From NCBI RefSeq assembly GCF_001039355.2, contig NW_019775835.1, positions 73,013 to 137,012 on the forward strand: DNA of 64,000 nucleotides, written 5' to 3'. Under the pieces are notes generated by a model. The model was not told the DNA's origin. It saw only the letters and a list, made by a program, of their open reading frames with translations, and searched no databases. This DNA comes from Lingula anatina (lineage: Eukaryota; Brachiopoda; Lingulata; Lingulida; Lingulidae). The position numbers and the translations under genes are program-made. This document shows positions 35,207-50,200 of this stretch, in pieces. Positions within the stretch are counted from its first letter, which is position 1, and each line of letters opens with the position of its first letter.

Positions 35207-38200
35207 ATGGCGGCGGCCATCTCAGGTACAGTGTTAAGTGTGTTGATAATCGTCTCTACGTTGACTTACACGGCGTGTGAAGAAGTACTATCAGGAGTTA
35301 TAGACAGCGATACCACATTACTACGAGATAACAGTCCTTATATTGTGAAAGACGACCTGCATGTTGATAAAAGGAGTACCTTGACCGTCCAACCTGGAGT
35401 CACTGTGAAATTTTCTCCAGGTGTGAAATTTCTGGTGAATGGTACCTTGATAGCTAAGGTAAGAGCTTAAATCAGCAACAACCTGTTTGATTTATCCTCT
35501 AGGTCAATATAATTAGATCTTATGTTTACAATACACAGGCTCGTGGTATTTCCAAAAATATTAGATTAAGCTTGTAAACTAGATTAACGGAATGTTGTGA
35601 CTCACTTCTACAAAAAGGTTCAGTGGCTGTATAAATCTGAGTCAGAATATATATAAAAATGCTATATCTTACTTTTTATGTCTTTGATTTACTGCGTTCT
35701 TTTTCATAGCTGTGATATCTGAACTGAGATGCATGTACATGTATGTGATCATGGAAGTACATCTTCCATGATATGATTGACTATTGTCTTTAGTTTCGTG
35801 GCTTTAATCATATTAGGTCTTTCTGTAATGGATTTAAATTTCCTATCTAAAGCCACCCACCAGCAAATTGTTATACATGTTCATAAGAGAGTGTGTTAAG
35901 TCACCAATATAGGATGTCCAACAACATCATTCGGCACCGGGAGTAGTTTTTACAACGAAATTTGAAAGTAAATCATTTATTTTTGTAGCTGACAAAATAA
36001 CTGGTATGAACTACTGTCGACAAATTTTCAGGACGGAAAAATTAGTTCTAGGAAGGCATGAATCACAAAAAAGTACTTCTCATTGGATTTTGAATTATAG
36101 CATTTTTTAAAAATAAAAAGTAGAAAAATAACGATTAATTGATGTGGCATTGAAGGAAGGTATCACATCTATAGTCATGGGTATTAAAAAGCAGCGAGTT
36201 TGCTTTAGATTGACATATTAGGAGCGGTCACAGACACTGGGAGCAGTCACAAATGTAAGAAAAACAGTGTAGCGTTTATTAAAGAAAGGGAACTAGATTT
36301 AATTACACACTTTCCAGAAGCGAACAAGTTCACTGTCAATTTGCCCCAGCCGTAGTTATCCTTTATTGGTACACGAAGATCATGAAAACAAGTGTACACA
36401 TTCAGCATGGTTATTACGTAAATGGAAGTGTATTGTCTGTCCTTTGGGTCGATTTTTCATTTCATTGATATACACTGGAATAACAGAGAGCTCTGCGCAC
36501 ATAAGATCGGTGTAGATCTATAGGAACGTCTTTATTTCTTGCATGAGAAGATTGTAGGGAGAAGCTCTCCTTAAAACTGTTTTCCTGTAGCTGTGACATA
36601 GGGTTAGCTAACAGGCTACTGCTTGAAACATCGTCAACATCGTCACTCCTCTCCTCAGAAATAATGAATATCAAAATATTAAAAAAGTTTGTAATGGACT
36701 TTCCTCTTTTTCTGATGATTTTTTTAAATTGAAATAAATTGTTGGAAAATCAGTCTGTATCTTTTATTATACACTGCAGATTCAGATGTCTCACAACTTA
36801 GTACCGATGAAGTAACTGATAAAATTGTCTGATAATATAGTTATATCTCGTAAGTGGCCAGTTGCCGAGGATGTTTTGATGACATGATACTAGACCTATG
36901 GTACGAAATGATGTAATATAAATATATCTAATTATAGCGCGCGACAGAACATGTGAGGACCCCGGCGTCTGTCTCTAATTGTTCTACATGTATTTAGTTG
37001 GATATTCGCTGTGAATATATATTATGATTAAATATTCTATGTTATGGGATCCTACGTGTTTATCATAGAACATATCACATGTCCATAATTGAGAAAAGTT
37101 TATGGTGTTTGCTTTCCGACGTTATCGTAGAGGAAGTGTTTTTTTATTGAATATTGCCCGGCACTGGTAGGGTAGGGTAGGGTACGCGTCCCATGGCTTT
37201 CAGTCTTACACATTTTAGGCGCTCGTGTACATCGTTTCGTTACAGAAAGCTCAAACAATTTTTAAAATACAAATGAAATTACAGTTATTATATAACTGGA
37301 TGTAATTGTTCAACAGCTTCATGTATATTTTTTACTGGTCTTATTTGCATTAGTGTCCCGCTCAAAAGCTTCTCCCGTTTAAGATACCTCTTATGCTATG
37401 GCTGCTTGATTTTTCGTAGGTTTGATTTGAAACAAAGAGAGAAAAAAAGATGGAAAGAAATACGCCAAATTAACGATAAAAAAATAAGAAAATCCCCTTT
37501 GAACATTAATATTAAAATAAATCAAATTCCTCTTTTGTCTAGGGCACCCCGACGGACCGTATTGTGTTCACCAAGGAAAATGACGACGGCTCGGGAAACC
37601 CGGACCTCTCTCGCTGGCCCAGTGATATCCGCATGGTGGAGGGAGAAGAGGGCAGGTTCCTCGAGGGTCGCGTGCAGATGTATCATAGAGGAAGATGGCG
37701 ATACGTCTGCTCTAACTACAGAAAGTAAGTCTGCCTCTCATTTTCAGGGAATTAAGATCAAAACGTGAATGTCTTGGTAGAATGTTTTCGTTATGTCTGT
37801 TTTTGAATTTGGGGTTATTATTGAATCACATGCATTATTTGACGAATTTCAGATACATCCACTACATACAAATAGATGTTTTAATCATCATTTAGATTCC
37901 TAGAATTATGGAACCGTCAGCATGAAGCCTGACCCAGCCTTGCTGTTCTTGACAGTATGCCTACTTTTCAATAAGCCTACTGAAGGTTTTATTATTTTTC
38001 GTTATCTTCTGTGTCTACCAAAGTCTATAGTCTAGTAAGATCAGAATAAAGCTATTTGTATGTTGCACAAAATAAATAAAAGCTTGAGATACTTAAAAAA
38101 AAAAAAAAGTGGTTCCGCCCGGGATCGAACCGGGGACCTTCTGCGTGTTAGGCAGATGTGATAACCGCTACACCACGGAGCCGTTAGAGAAGGAGATCGT

Positions 38201-41200
38201 GTAAATATTAAAGTGTTATTGGACGACAATTTCAAAGTCTAAGGCAGCTGATGTCCTTATGAAATTTTTCCTTTTCCTCGCCTGATTTGCTCTACGTGGT
38301 TTCTTTTGGTTTGATTAATAACAGCATGTAGACTGGTATTTAGACTATCTTGTTTTGAGCGACATCTACAAGGTATGCGCTATTGCCTATCAAGCAAGTC
38401 TGCGTTAGCCGGGTGATTTAAATGAATTCATCGATGATTTAAAATCTAGTTTCTTAAAAGTTATATTATCTATACTTTGGTATTCGAGATACTGCACAGA
38501 ATGGGAAGAGAACAACCTTACGCTGACTTATCGAAGAAAAGGAAGGGATACTATAACTATACGATATTTATAGTTTTCAGCTAGTTTCACTTTCATTTAG
38601 ACCATTCTGGTTTTGTTACAGAAAAAAAAAAAAAAAAAAAAACTTAATAATAATTGCTCTTTATTTATTCGAACATAAAGTTGATAAAGTGGTTAAAACG
38701 TGCTTATAATTTCTACGAGAATTAATGGCTGCCAAAGAGAAAAAACATTTACAGAAAATTAACACTCAATTGGATATATACACACTTACTTTTCAGCTGG
38801 ACCCAGATAGACGCCGAAGTTGCCTGCAGACAGCTTGGCTACAACTCGGGAAACTTCACCTTTAACAGTACACTGTGGACCAATGACACGTGGACCATGA
38901 TGTATGAGCTGCCTGCCTGCTATGGACATGAAAGCAGTATATTTGACTGCCCAGGAAACACTGACATTAAAATTGGGAGAACTATATGTGGTAAGGTTAT
39001 TTACAGCTAGGTTAACTGGTCGACCAAGTTCAAACAAACAAAAAATAAAGAAAGAAGTAAATTTGCTCTCATCTCCCATTCAAAATTATGTTTACGTCAA
39101 TGACAGTTATGTGCATATATTTACAAAAACACGCAAAAGAGGTGAAAATCAGTTCTATGACTGATATTTGAGTAATAGGTATTCATTGTAAAACAAACTT
39201 TTTGTTTGCAGGAAACCCTAACCTGGCTCCTTCATTACCTTTACCATATAATTAAAGCATTATATTTAATGCAATTAAACCCTCTGACATCTTGGTTTTA
39301 GACCAGTAAAGCATCATTTCAATTCTCTAATACATCCTAATATGTATCTTGGTTTTAGCTCATCAAGACACAGTGGGACTCCGTTGTGAAGATAAACTGG
39401 CCTCAGACTTTGCCACGGATCACTGGCAAGGCATTGAGCTGTACAACTCAACCAGAAGGAGAATAGTGGACTACAATCAACGCTACAATGTATCAGCCTC
39501 AGTATTAGAATATGTGGACATTCAGTTTGCTGGCAGGGACAGGGACGGCTTCCCCAGGTCAGCCCTTGCAGCCAGTCCATTTGTACCTATCTTGAAAAAT
39601 GTGAATCTCCGCTGGAATGCTCACCATGGGACAAATTTTTCCTATTGTGAAACTCCAGTCATTGTCCACGACAGTAACGTGTATGAAAATAGAGGTATTG
39701 TATTGTACAAGAAATATTTGTCACAGGTAGTGTTCAGTTTTCTTAAATGAATAAAACTTTTTATTTAACTTGAAATTATGTAGTGGTATTTTGATTAATA
39801 ATCTGAACATTTTATTTGAGTTAGAAAACATCTAATAATGATCAGTATTTTGTATTGATAAATAGTACTGTAACATATTTTTTATGTTATCAAGAAGGTT
39901 TTTATTTTCCCTCACTATGATGATAAATATATATTAGAGGCACAGTATTATTTTTATATATAAAATTTAAATCTACTATTATGCTCACTTTGTTTTGACT
40001 TACATAACAAAGCTAATGATCAGTGTTATTCACTATCTTTTAGGTCATGGGATAACAGCCCACACACATATTGGGAAAGTTCACATAATAAACTCTGACC
40101 TTCACCACAATTTTGGGGATGGTGCATTTGTGGAAGTGGCGGATATCCGTAACTATGTCTATGATGAGGAGAGGCTGGCATTTTGCAGCCGTCCCACCTT
40201 GACAGACCCTAGTTATCCAATGGTCATTGGTGGCCATCCATACTTGAGTCCTCCATGTGGGCTGGTGAGTTGAAAGAAAAAATAATTTAATGAATACACA
40301 TATCCTGCTTAATGGCAGAAATTCTGTATTGTAGTAGACAGTTGCATGTGTTTAAAAAGTGTTATCTAAACTCTAAATATTGAATTCACAGGAACTTAAG
40401 TGGTTATATTAAAGACATGTTGTAATTGTAGTTCTATTGATATGATTGATTCCTGGTCACTTTCAGCTATTCAACGCCCGGCGTGACCAAGTCCTGACTG
40501 TGGATTTTCTGGAAATGGACACCGAAGTGTTTGTCACTGGGTACATGGTATTCAGGGAAGGCAACACCAGGTCTGGCCCCCTTATTGCCAACATCACGGT
40601 CACCAATGGCACCAAATATGGCCTCCCGCAGTCCATTCACACCAGTACGAATGGTCTGTATATTAGCTATCACTGGACACGCCCACCTTTCATGCTGGAC
40701 TACAAGTGCTACAATCTGCGTTATTGTGCTAAGTTTGTGATCCAAGTGTCGGCTGGAGATAGTAAGTGTTGTTTGACTCTGCATTGATTTTATATGTAAA
40801 CTGTTTGAGTCAGTGTCATTGTAAATGTACATGATGACTAGTCTATGCTTATAATGCACAATGCTAGAAAATTTAGATAATTTTTTTGTTTGGAGATATA
40901 GTGTAACTAAAACAAATCATGTTTTTTATGATTATCAAGCTGATAGGTTCATATGATTCGAAAGTTAAGAAATTGAATTAGAAGAAGTGGGCCAGTTTCT
41001 GCCATGCAAAATTCATCAAAATGTTTCTAAATATCTTTTTTATTGAAAAACCTTTTGCAGGCCCATCAGCCGACTTCAACCTTACATCAAGCAGAATTTA
41101 CAACAATACCCAGCGTGGAATCACAGTGCGTAAGATGCGCAGCAGCATAGTTGTGAAGAGCTCCAATATATCCCATAATGCTTTCCATGCTGGCATCCAT

Positions 41201-44200
41201 GTCTACGGTGGCGCAGGCGATGTTTTCGTCTCAGATTCGCAGTTCTTGTATAATGTTGACAGTGGCCTTAATATCACCACAGCGGGTGGGAGGCGAATCA
41301 TCAATACGACAGACTTTATTGGAAATGATTACGGTGCATTTGTGGGCTACCAGTTGTTGAACAGGACCCGCAATGAAAGTGAATATCTCACGGAGATTAT
41401 CAATTCTAATTTCCAATTTAACTGGAAGTCTGCAGTGAAGTTTGGGAACTACTGCAAGACAGGCAAATCTGTGGTGAATTTTACTTCTTTCTCTGATAAC
41501 CATAGAGACTGTGTGGAATATGAACCTTGTTACCATGGTATTGGCCATATGCACAACGTAACTGTAGGCCTAAGTACGTTCAGTGATAATGTAGGGCATG
41601 CCTTCCGCGCCACTCCCATGCTGAACACCATTGGACGCTTCGCAAACAACACGGTTGAGCGCCACAAAGCTGGAGCTCTTATGATTAATAATGAAGATAA
41701 CTTTGAAAGGAACAGACTTTACAAGACTCAGCCTGTTAGCTATGTTGTAGTCGGGAATAATTTTCACAACAATTCTGGAATGTACGTCACCAACATGAGG
41801 CTAACAGTTACCAATATCCAGAGTTTGATCTTTGAGTACAATCAAGTCCGGGAGAATACCATCATGGGTGGATTCGAAACAGAAATGTTGAATCCCAGAA
41901 GCCGTGCAAGTGCTGTGGTTATTGCATCATCTGGAAATCTCATAATTCGGCGTAATCACATACAAAACCCAGCCTCAGTTCGACAAATGGCGACCCATTC
42001 TACGGACATCACTAGCACCATTAATGCCACACACAACTGGTGGGGGACAACAGATCACCAGATCATCTTCAGCGGGCTTTTTGATAACAATGATCGATAC
42101 AATCTCGCCCCCATCAAATATTATCCTGCTCTGAAAACCTTTGAATTATCAACTGGATTTTATACCGACGACCAACCAAACTACCAGCCTCTGTTTCAAA
42201 GAAATGGCAGAACTATTGGAGGAATGTTGAGGCAGTCGACAACGCTTTCAGCTGGAACATACAGAGTGGACAAGGACATTAATATTCCCCTGGGGCTACA
42301 GTTGACCATTAATGCGGGGGCGCGTCTCGAGTTTGAAAACTCCATTGGTGTTCTTGTTCAGGGAAAGCTGGCGGTTTCTGGCAGCCCAGGGAATGATGTC
42401 ATCATGACCTTGCAGGATGACCTTCACTTCCATAACAGCAGCACTGTCCGCCTGGTGGGCCAGTCAGGGATAGCAGACGACACTGCCATGGAGGGACGCG
42501 TGGAGGTCATGGTGGATGGAGAATGGGGAACGATTTGCAGTTTTGTAAGTATGAAATTGTTTGAGTGCAAAATTCATAAAAATAGTTGTTTAGTTATATG
42601 CAGAATGGGTCAAATAATAGGAATGATATCTGTGTCAGTGGATTTTGAAGTCTAGTGCATGTGAGTAATGGAACAAACTAATTTAAGCATTGATTTCTGT
42701 TTTTACTACTGCTGTTTCATGGGATTGAAAAACTGATTTACAGCTGAGCAGAAAAACCAGTGAACATTTTATTTCCATGTTTCTAAATATTCAAAATTCA
42801 TCAATGCCAGCAAGAACAATTTTCCATTACACGCCCTTTCTCCCATGCCTCTCTCATAACAGTAAACACATGCATGACAGTTTGCTTACATAAGATTATC
42901 TTGTAATGTTTCTCTTGTAATGGTTTACCAGAATGAATTATCAATCTCTCTCTCTCTCTCTCTCTCTCTCCATCTCTGTGCTAGGGCTGGAACATAGAGG
43001 ACGCTGCTGTTGTATGTCAGATGCTGGGGTACACAGTTCACCCTGATGACTGGGAGACCAACTACCAGGTTCCCGTTGACAACCCTAGCATGCCCATCTG
43101 GCGCAGCGCTGTGGAATGCACGGTCTATGACACCAATATCACGGAATGCATGGCTGACAGTCGTATGGAACACTCGTGTGATCACAGCATGGATGTGCAT
43201 GTGAAGTGTAAGAAGCCTACCTGGGCAGGTGAGGGGAGAATTAGTTATCATATGACTTATAAATAATAGATAAATATGTTGGGGTCAAAGTATATCAAAG
43301 TTCTATCAAACACAAAGTGAGATTTAGACATATATATTATTAAACCAACTTCCGTTTATCAGAAAAAAAAAAAACAGTTACTAGAAATTTGTATAACTGA
43401 TCTGATATACCATTGACATTTTCAAGATGACGAATACATTTTCATCAGATTACATGCATTTTATGAAGGTGAAATAATTGCCAAATGGTCAGTTGTCCAA
43501 TTTTTGGAAAAAGAGCCAATATGTAGTATAGATATATTTGGAAATAAATTTTTTTTTCCTCCGTTTCCAGGCACCAGATTGATAGCTATTGCCAGTGCCA
43601 GTTCTATTGTGAGAACCAAGATGGACAAGGCAGGGTTGCTGGACCATTCCACCATGCAGTATGTCCCAGCCTTACAGACAGACTACAACAGACATACCAT
43701 GTCCTACATCTCTATAAAGTAAGTTTTTCTAGCAGAAGATGAGCTGAAATGTCAAAGTAAATGGCAGAAAACTTGTTGAATCATAAAGGTTTGAATGAAT
43801 TTGAGCTGATGGAAAAAGGTTTAGAAATGTATTTGTGTCAGGATTCAGATTTCTCATGTAACTATATTCCAAAGTCAGTTCAAGTGTGATACATAACACC
43901 CTACAGTATAGTTATTCATTTAAGAAAAGATATTTTTCAAATTACATTGTTAATGAACATTTTCACTTAGAAAAGTTACTTGTGTCATTTTGTTAAACAT
44001 GCATACAAAAGTGTTTTTAAGTGCATAAAAATATGTCCAAAATTGCATTACAGTTCACTAAGTGAAATTTTATTTGTATATTATATTTATTTTCAGTGAC
44101 ACCTTGTCATCAGGTATAGCAGTCATGTTTAATAATCCAAAGGGGGACCAGATGATTGACCACTGTGACATTAACAACAACCTTGGTGACGGCATCCTCA

Positions 44201-47200
44201 CCCGCAGCTCCTTCCTCACTGTCTCCTTCTCCACCTTATCTCATAATCAGCAAGCTGGTTTCCGCTTTGACCCCCGCTTCAGCGAATACGATGCCTGGAA
44301 TGTGCGCTCCTGGGTGGCCCTTAGCCGTGACAAGACTGTGGTTATCCCACTTCCTGCGGGACAGAGCCAGAAGATTATCCTCGGAACTGGGGACAACAAT
44401 GAAGGTGACTACCTGTTCTTATTAACGGAGCAGATGGGACAGACGCTGGACATGGAAACCACCTTTGAAGTGGAAGTTCAAGATTCTAGGTTGGTGTTTG
44501 TGGCTTAATTTTGTCATTTTATCAAGTATGAAGTAGGAAGGATTAGATTATTAAGTGCTTATGCTTGTTTCAGAAAAAAGCTTTGATATTTTCATATTTT
44601 TTTCTTAGGAATTATACGTCATTGATAAACCATTGAATAAAGGTAGATACATGTACAAAGTACTCAAAGTTAAGAAAAATTATCAAAGATTTTGTTTGAA
44701 TAAAAAAGATTCCAAAATTGATTACAGGTTCCGTGTGCTGGTAACAATGTTGGATTACAACCCAGTGACTTCTGTGGAGAAATTGCTGATATATGATGGC
44801 CCGAGGAACAACATGGCCAACAGCAGGATAGTGGACATAGAGGAGAACTTGGTGGAGTTTCCGTATTTGTCAACTTCCAAGACTATAACATTCAAATACA
44901 AGGTGAAGGGACCCCAGTCTGGGAGACTGGCCATGTTGGCTACCTCAGGTAATGAACAGATTGTCAGTAAAATATTGACCTTGATCAGGGTACTCTTATA
45001 TAAAACTTACACAAAATGAGGTAAGATGTAGAAAATAGGGATAAACAGGTATCTTAGCCAGAGACACACCTATCAAAAATAATTAGGATTTCTAAACTTT
45101 TTTTGAACCGACTATTTCTGGTCTGCTCTTTTTATCTTACCCACACTGAGATTTAATATAGCTGCCAGTAACTCTTGCCAAATGTAACAGCCTATGGCTA
45201 GTTCAGACGTTAATATATACACATTATAATTCTTATGATGTTATGTTTCAGTGTTTGGATAACAAAGATTTAAAACTCCTACTAGTTTGTATTGAAGTGT
45301 CTTAATGAAAGTTAATATTTCTTTATCTTGATTACAGTGAGGTTTGATGCCAACAATCCCAACAACAGACCCATAGCAACCTTACAGCTGAAGAACTGCA
45401 CCCTAACAGACAACTACAATGGTATCGTGACCCGCCATTACAACAGCCCCTCCAACAGGAGGCTTGAAATATTCCATCGAAGATATGAAGAATTTATTAA
45501 CATTATGGGTAAGTTTGGATAGATTGCTGTGTAAGAACTCTTTATTTATTTATTTTATTTAAGGTTCATTTCTGCATGATGTAAGTGTCATATTTTATCT
45601 TTCATCAGATTTAAAGCTTTTTGACATCTTAAAATAAGGTTTTAGGGTCTCACATTTTCTGAAATTTACAGCTATTATATGTTAATGAAATTAATTCGGC
45701 TAAACTCAGAACGTTGAGACTCTGTTTTAATTTATCATATGAGAAAGAAGCACTAAAATTATGTCAAAGATTGCATACAGAAATCAAAACCATTGTCTTG
45801 TTTTCTAATTGTTTATCTCTTGTATCATTTTAGGAACCAGAATACTACGCAGTAAAGCAGAGGCGCTATTCTCTCCCAGTGTCTCCAAGTACACAGAAGA
45901 ATACTTGTACGAGCCCAATCTGGACGAGTTATTACGCGCTGAACACATCAGTAACATTACCTACAGAATGGAGGACTGTGACATAGACAGCAATGCCAAA
46001 GGAGTTCTGGCCGAGCACAACCATGTGGAGTTCTCAAATAACGTGTGGAAATGGAAGTTGAGAAATAACAGATTTATGCGGAACCAAGAGGGTGGTTATG
46101 TGATAGAGTTGCCTGAGGTTTCTGATGATTTCCGTTACTTCGGCAACCATAGTGTTAACCACAGCGTGGAGGTGAATGACACCTTATTTGAGGACAATCT
46201 CAGATTCCAGTTTGTTATTGGAGGACATTATGCCAACACCACCATCTATAGGAACACATTTAGAGATAACACTTGTAAAAATGGGCTAATGTATATATCA
46301 GGCATGGAGAAAGACCTATACATCCATGACAATGAGGTTATTAGAAACACTGGACGCTTTATGCTGGAGATCGACACGTGGTCGCATGTAGAAAATGCCT
46401 CTAAGATTCATGGTCTGGTGTCTTACAATCGGTTCTCTAATAACAGAAGACTCGTAGTAACCACCACACCCACCATTTTCATGAACAACCCCACCAGCTA
46501 TGTCCTGGCTCTGAAAGGTGTGCAACCAGTCCAGTTCCATAGAAATCTTTTAATTTCCAATTATCTGGAGTATGCCATGATTGCTGGTTTGAAGTCTAGC
46601 CGTCTTGGTTTGACCCTGAATGTTGATCAGAACTACTGGGGTACGACAAATCAGACCAAGATTGGAGAGAGCATTTTTGATTTTGATAACTGGAATAACT
46701 ATGCTGTTGCGAAGTATTATCCTTTCCTCACGCAGCCAAGTTTTACGTCTCCTCTCACCACGGAGCCCAAGCTGGAGTATCAGCTCAGCCTAAATTTGCC
46801 CCTGGGTGGCAGGGTACTAAGTAACACCCGTATTCCCAACAGAGGGCGACCCTACCTTGTGGATTCAGATGTCACCGTCATGCCTGATGTTATCCTGGAA
46901 ATAGATCCTGGAGTCGAGTTGCAGTTCAATCCTAATGTTGGGATACTTGTCCTGGGAACTCTGATAGCCAGAGGGAGGCAGGATAATCGGATTAGGTTTT
47001 TACCCAAAAAGACCCAGTACGTCACCCCACCTGCTCCACGGGTTGATAATTTTGTCAGGTTGTACCGGGGGAAATTCTTCCCTCCCCGTCCAGACAATGA
47101 AGGCTTCTTGCAGTATTATAACAGCACTTTGAAACGCTACGTTTTAGTTTGTGATAATGATTTCCACGAGAAGGTTGCGCAAGTGATGTGTCGTAGCATG

Positions 47201-50200
47201 GGAATGGAGAGCACTAACGTCCAGTATCGCTTCACTAATCTTTATGACTATGATGAATATGGCTGGGGAGCCAGGTCGCAGAAAGATTTCTGGCAGAGAA
47301 CGTACATCTGTAATGGCGACGAAGACAGCTGGGAACAGTGTTATTCCAAGATTCACTATGGTTTAGGCGAGTGCTTAGCAGCAGAAAATTATGTCTACAT
47401 GAGATGCGGAAAAAGAAATCTGCCAAATACTCACCAGTACTGGGGGAACATTCGCTTTTCTTCTCCAAACATTGAGTACATGCAGGACGAAGATGTGGGT
47501 GGCTCCTCAGAACTCCTCTATGTTGACATCTACGGAGCTGGATTGCTGCATGGTGAGAAAGTGGCTGCCATTCAGTCAATGTATCAGACCCCCTCTGCTG
47601 ACGACATCAACATCACGCACTGTGCCTCCCATGGATATGAATTTGTAGACCCCCGTGCAAAAATTACAGTACAAAATAACATCATCACCAACAACCATGG
47701 ATATGGGGTGAGGGCCTTGATTCTGAATGGTGAGTCCTCCGCCCGAGAGATGGCATCTTCCTTTGAACCTCTGAACGACAGTTCCATACCTTACAATGCC
47801 TTTGGTATGGTGGACATGTGTGACACAGAGAAAGAGTTGGTCATTGAAAACAGGATTATCTTGTACTATAAATATTCCTACAGGAGTGTGGACTGTGTCA
47901 AGTACATCCGCTCCAGGTCCCTAACCAACACAGTGGGCTTGAGGTTCTTACAGTTCAACCTTAAAGAAGACAACTTTAGCAGGAACAGTATTGAGTTTTA
48001 TGAGGGAAAAATCATCAACGACACCACATATATTAACGTACTGTGGCCCAATGCAACTATGAGTCAAAGAAGGCAGTTGTATAAGACTAATTATGGCTTT
48101 AACACTCTTAATGTTCATATCCATGCTGCTGCTGGGGAACCGTTCTATGGGTTTATTGCTGAGGTGGTCATCTTGCCTTTGTCCAGGAGAGGATATTCAG
48201 GTATGGTGATATCTCTGTATATTTTTCAGACAGCTTTTTCAGCGGAATTTTGCATTTTTAATTCAAATCTGTTGGTTCCTGAGATTCGTCAAGGTTAGGT
48301 ATTGGGTCCCATGATAAATGTTCAAAGTTTTTTATTTATTAATTTTTTTTAAACTTAGGCTCATGTTTGATAGTTATGAGTAAAATGGATGTGCAGTTAT
48401 TTACATTGGGTAGTGCAGTGTATAATTCAGAGTGGTATTAAAATGCCACTTATTTGGTACACTTGCCAGAAATACTGAGAGAAAATGTATTAGCTTTGGT
48501 GTTCTTGACTTTGGTTTTAATATCTTACCAAACATATATTAGAATAACTTAATTTAAATCATTATGTAAATATTTGACAGTCTTTTCCCTGCAAACTTAA
48601 ACTGCAGACTTACAGGAAGACTTGTCACCCTGCAGCCAGGAAATTAAACTTCTTAAATTTCACATTTTCACTTTTCTGTCTCCTTTTTGTTATTCCAGGT
48701 AACAACAAGTTACACAAGGTGGTCAAATCCCTCATAACAGACAATGAAGGGGGCGCTGTCATGTACGTCAACGTGGGCGAGACCAACCCTTCTGTCGCCA
48801 TGACAGAGAATCAAATTGAAAGAAACGGCATCTCCATGTTGAACTTGACCTCAAACCCCACAGTGTATCTGAATGTCCAACACTTACCCTATGTGACTTT
48901 TGCCAATAATTTCTATGGAAGCAACAAAGGAGGGTTCTATATGTATACAGTGGCGGATGCCTTCTCTAAAGCTGTCCTGGCCAATATCAGTAATAACGTC
49001 ATCTATGGGAACACCTTTGGACCTTGCATGGAAGTAGGAGGACATCACTTCCAACAGGTGAGATTGATAAAAAAAATGGACAGTCTGACTGATTGTGAAA
49101 AAATAGACAGTTTGTATTTCCTTTACAGAGAGGAATGTTGTTGGTGTTTGGTGTTAAAAATAGGATTATACTGATGTTATTAAGAAAGTCTGTTAAAGAA
49201 CTTCAAGACAGTCATTTTGTATTCTGATTTGAGGAGTTAGTATTAACCATAATTGCATCAAAGATATAAAATCATTCTATATTTGAAGTAATATGTTACC
49301 TCTAGTTTTCTAGACATTTTATTTGTGTTTCATTTTTGTCACTATTTCCTAAGGATTGCTTCCATGTTTTTGTGTGTTTTATTACAAATCTTTGCTAACT
49401 TCTTTAGTTTATTATTTTTTTCCCCAAAACATCATATTTCAGATTTTGGTTAAATACAACTACATAACATGGAATCTGGTGAACAACACAGAGACCAGTA
49501 CTCTTGTCTTTCGTGGTGTGGACGTGAACTTCACCAGGAATGTCCTTCATAACAACACTGGTTCCAGCATTATTGATTCTTGGTAAGAAGGCAGAAGAAG
49601 TCTATTTGTACAAGGATGTGGATATCCTGTCAGCTTCTTGGATTTGTTCAAATAGAACTAATTGCTTTCGCTGCCTGTCTGAGGACATCCATAATTTGTG
49701 GGAGTTTGAGGGCAAATCTGTAGGAAGCCAAAATAAGAAAAAAATTCATAATATTTTGTGAAAACAATCTGACAAATGAACGAAGAATATTTTTAAAGAC
49801 ACATCAATGAAAACTTGATACTGTGCCTACCTTGCAAAAAAAAAAAATCACATTTTCAAGATTTATTTTCATTATAGAAATAAACTTTAAAAATCCTTGA
49901 ATTAAAATGATAACTTAATGATTTTAGGTTACAATGATATGATGAAATCTTTTCTTACTTTGAATCCTTTTCATTACAGGGGTGTAGAAAAAGTACAAAT
50001 GTGGCCGACGTATGAATACAACCACATCTACTACAACAATGCGTCTGGTCCGGACTATAAGACCACCATATTTGCCCACACTGTACGCCATAAAGTCCGC
50101 CATAACTACTTTGACAATCCATACTGTACTCTGGACTTGGCAGCAGGAAATATGACTTTGTAAGTGTACCCAATGGAGGTAGATGCCTTTTCTTTTTTAA

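Noticed and set aside
46852-47579. Minus-strand ORFs inside bark exon 13
   Set aside because: These are shadows of the long sense reading frame, which matches SRCR and beta-helix repeats.
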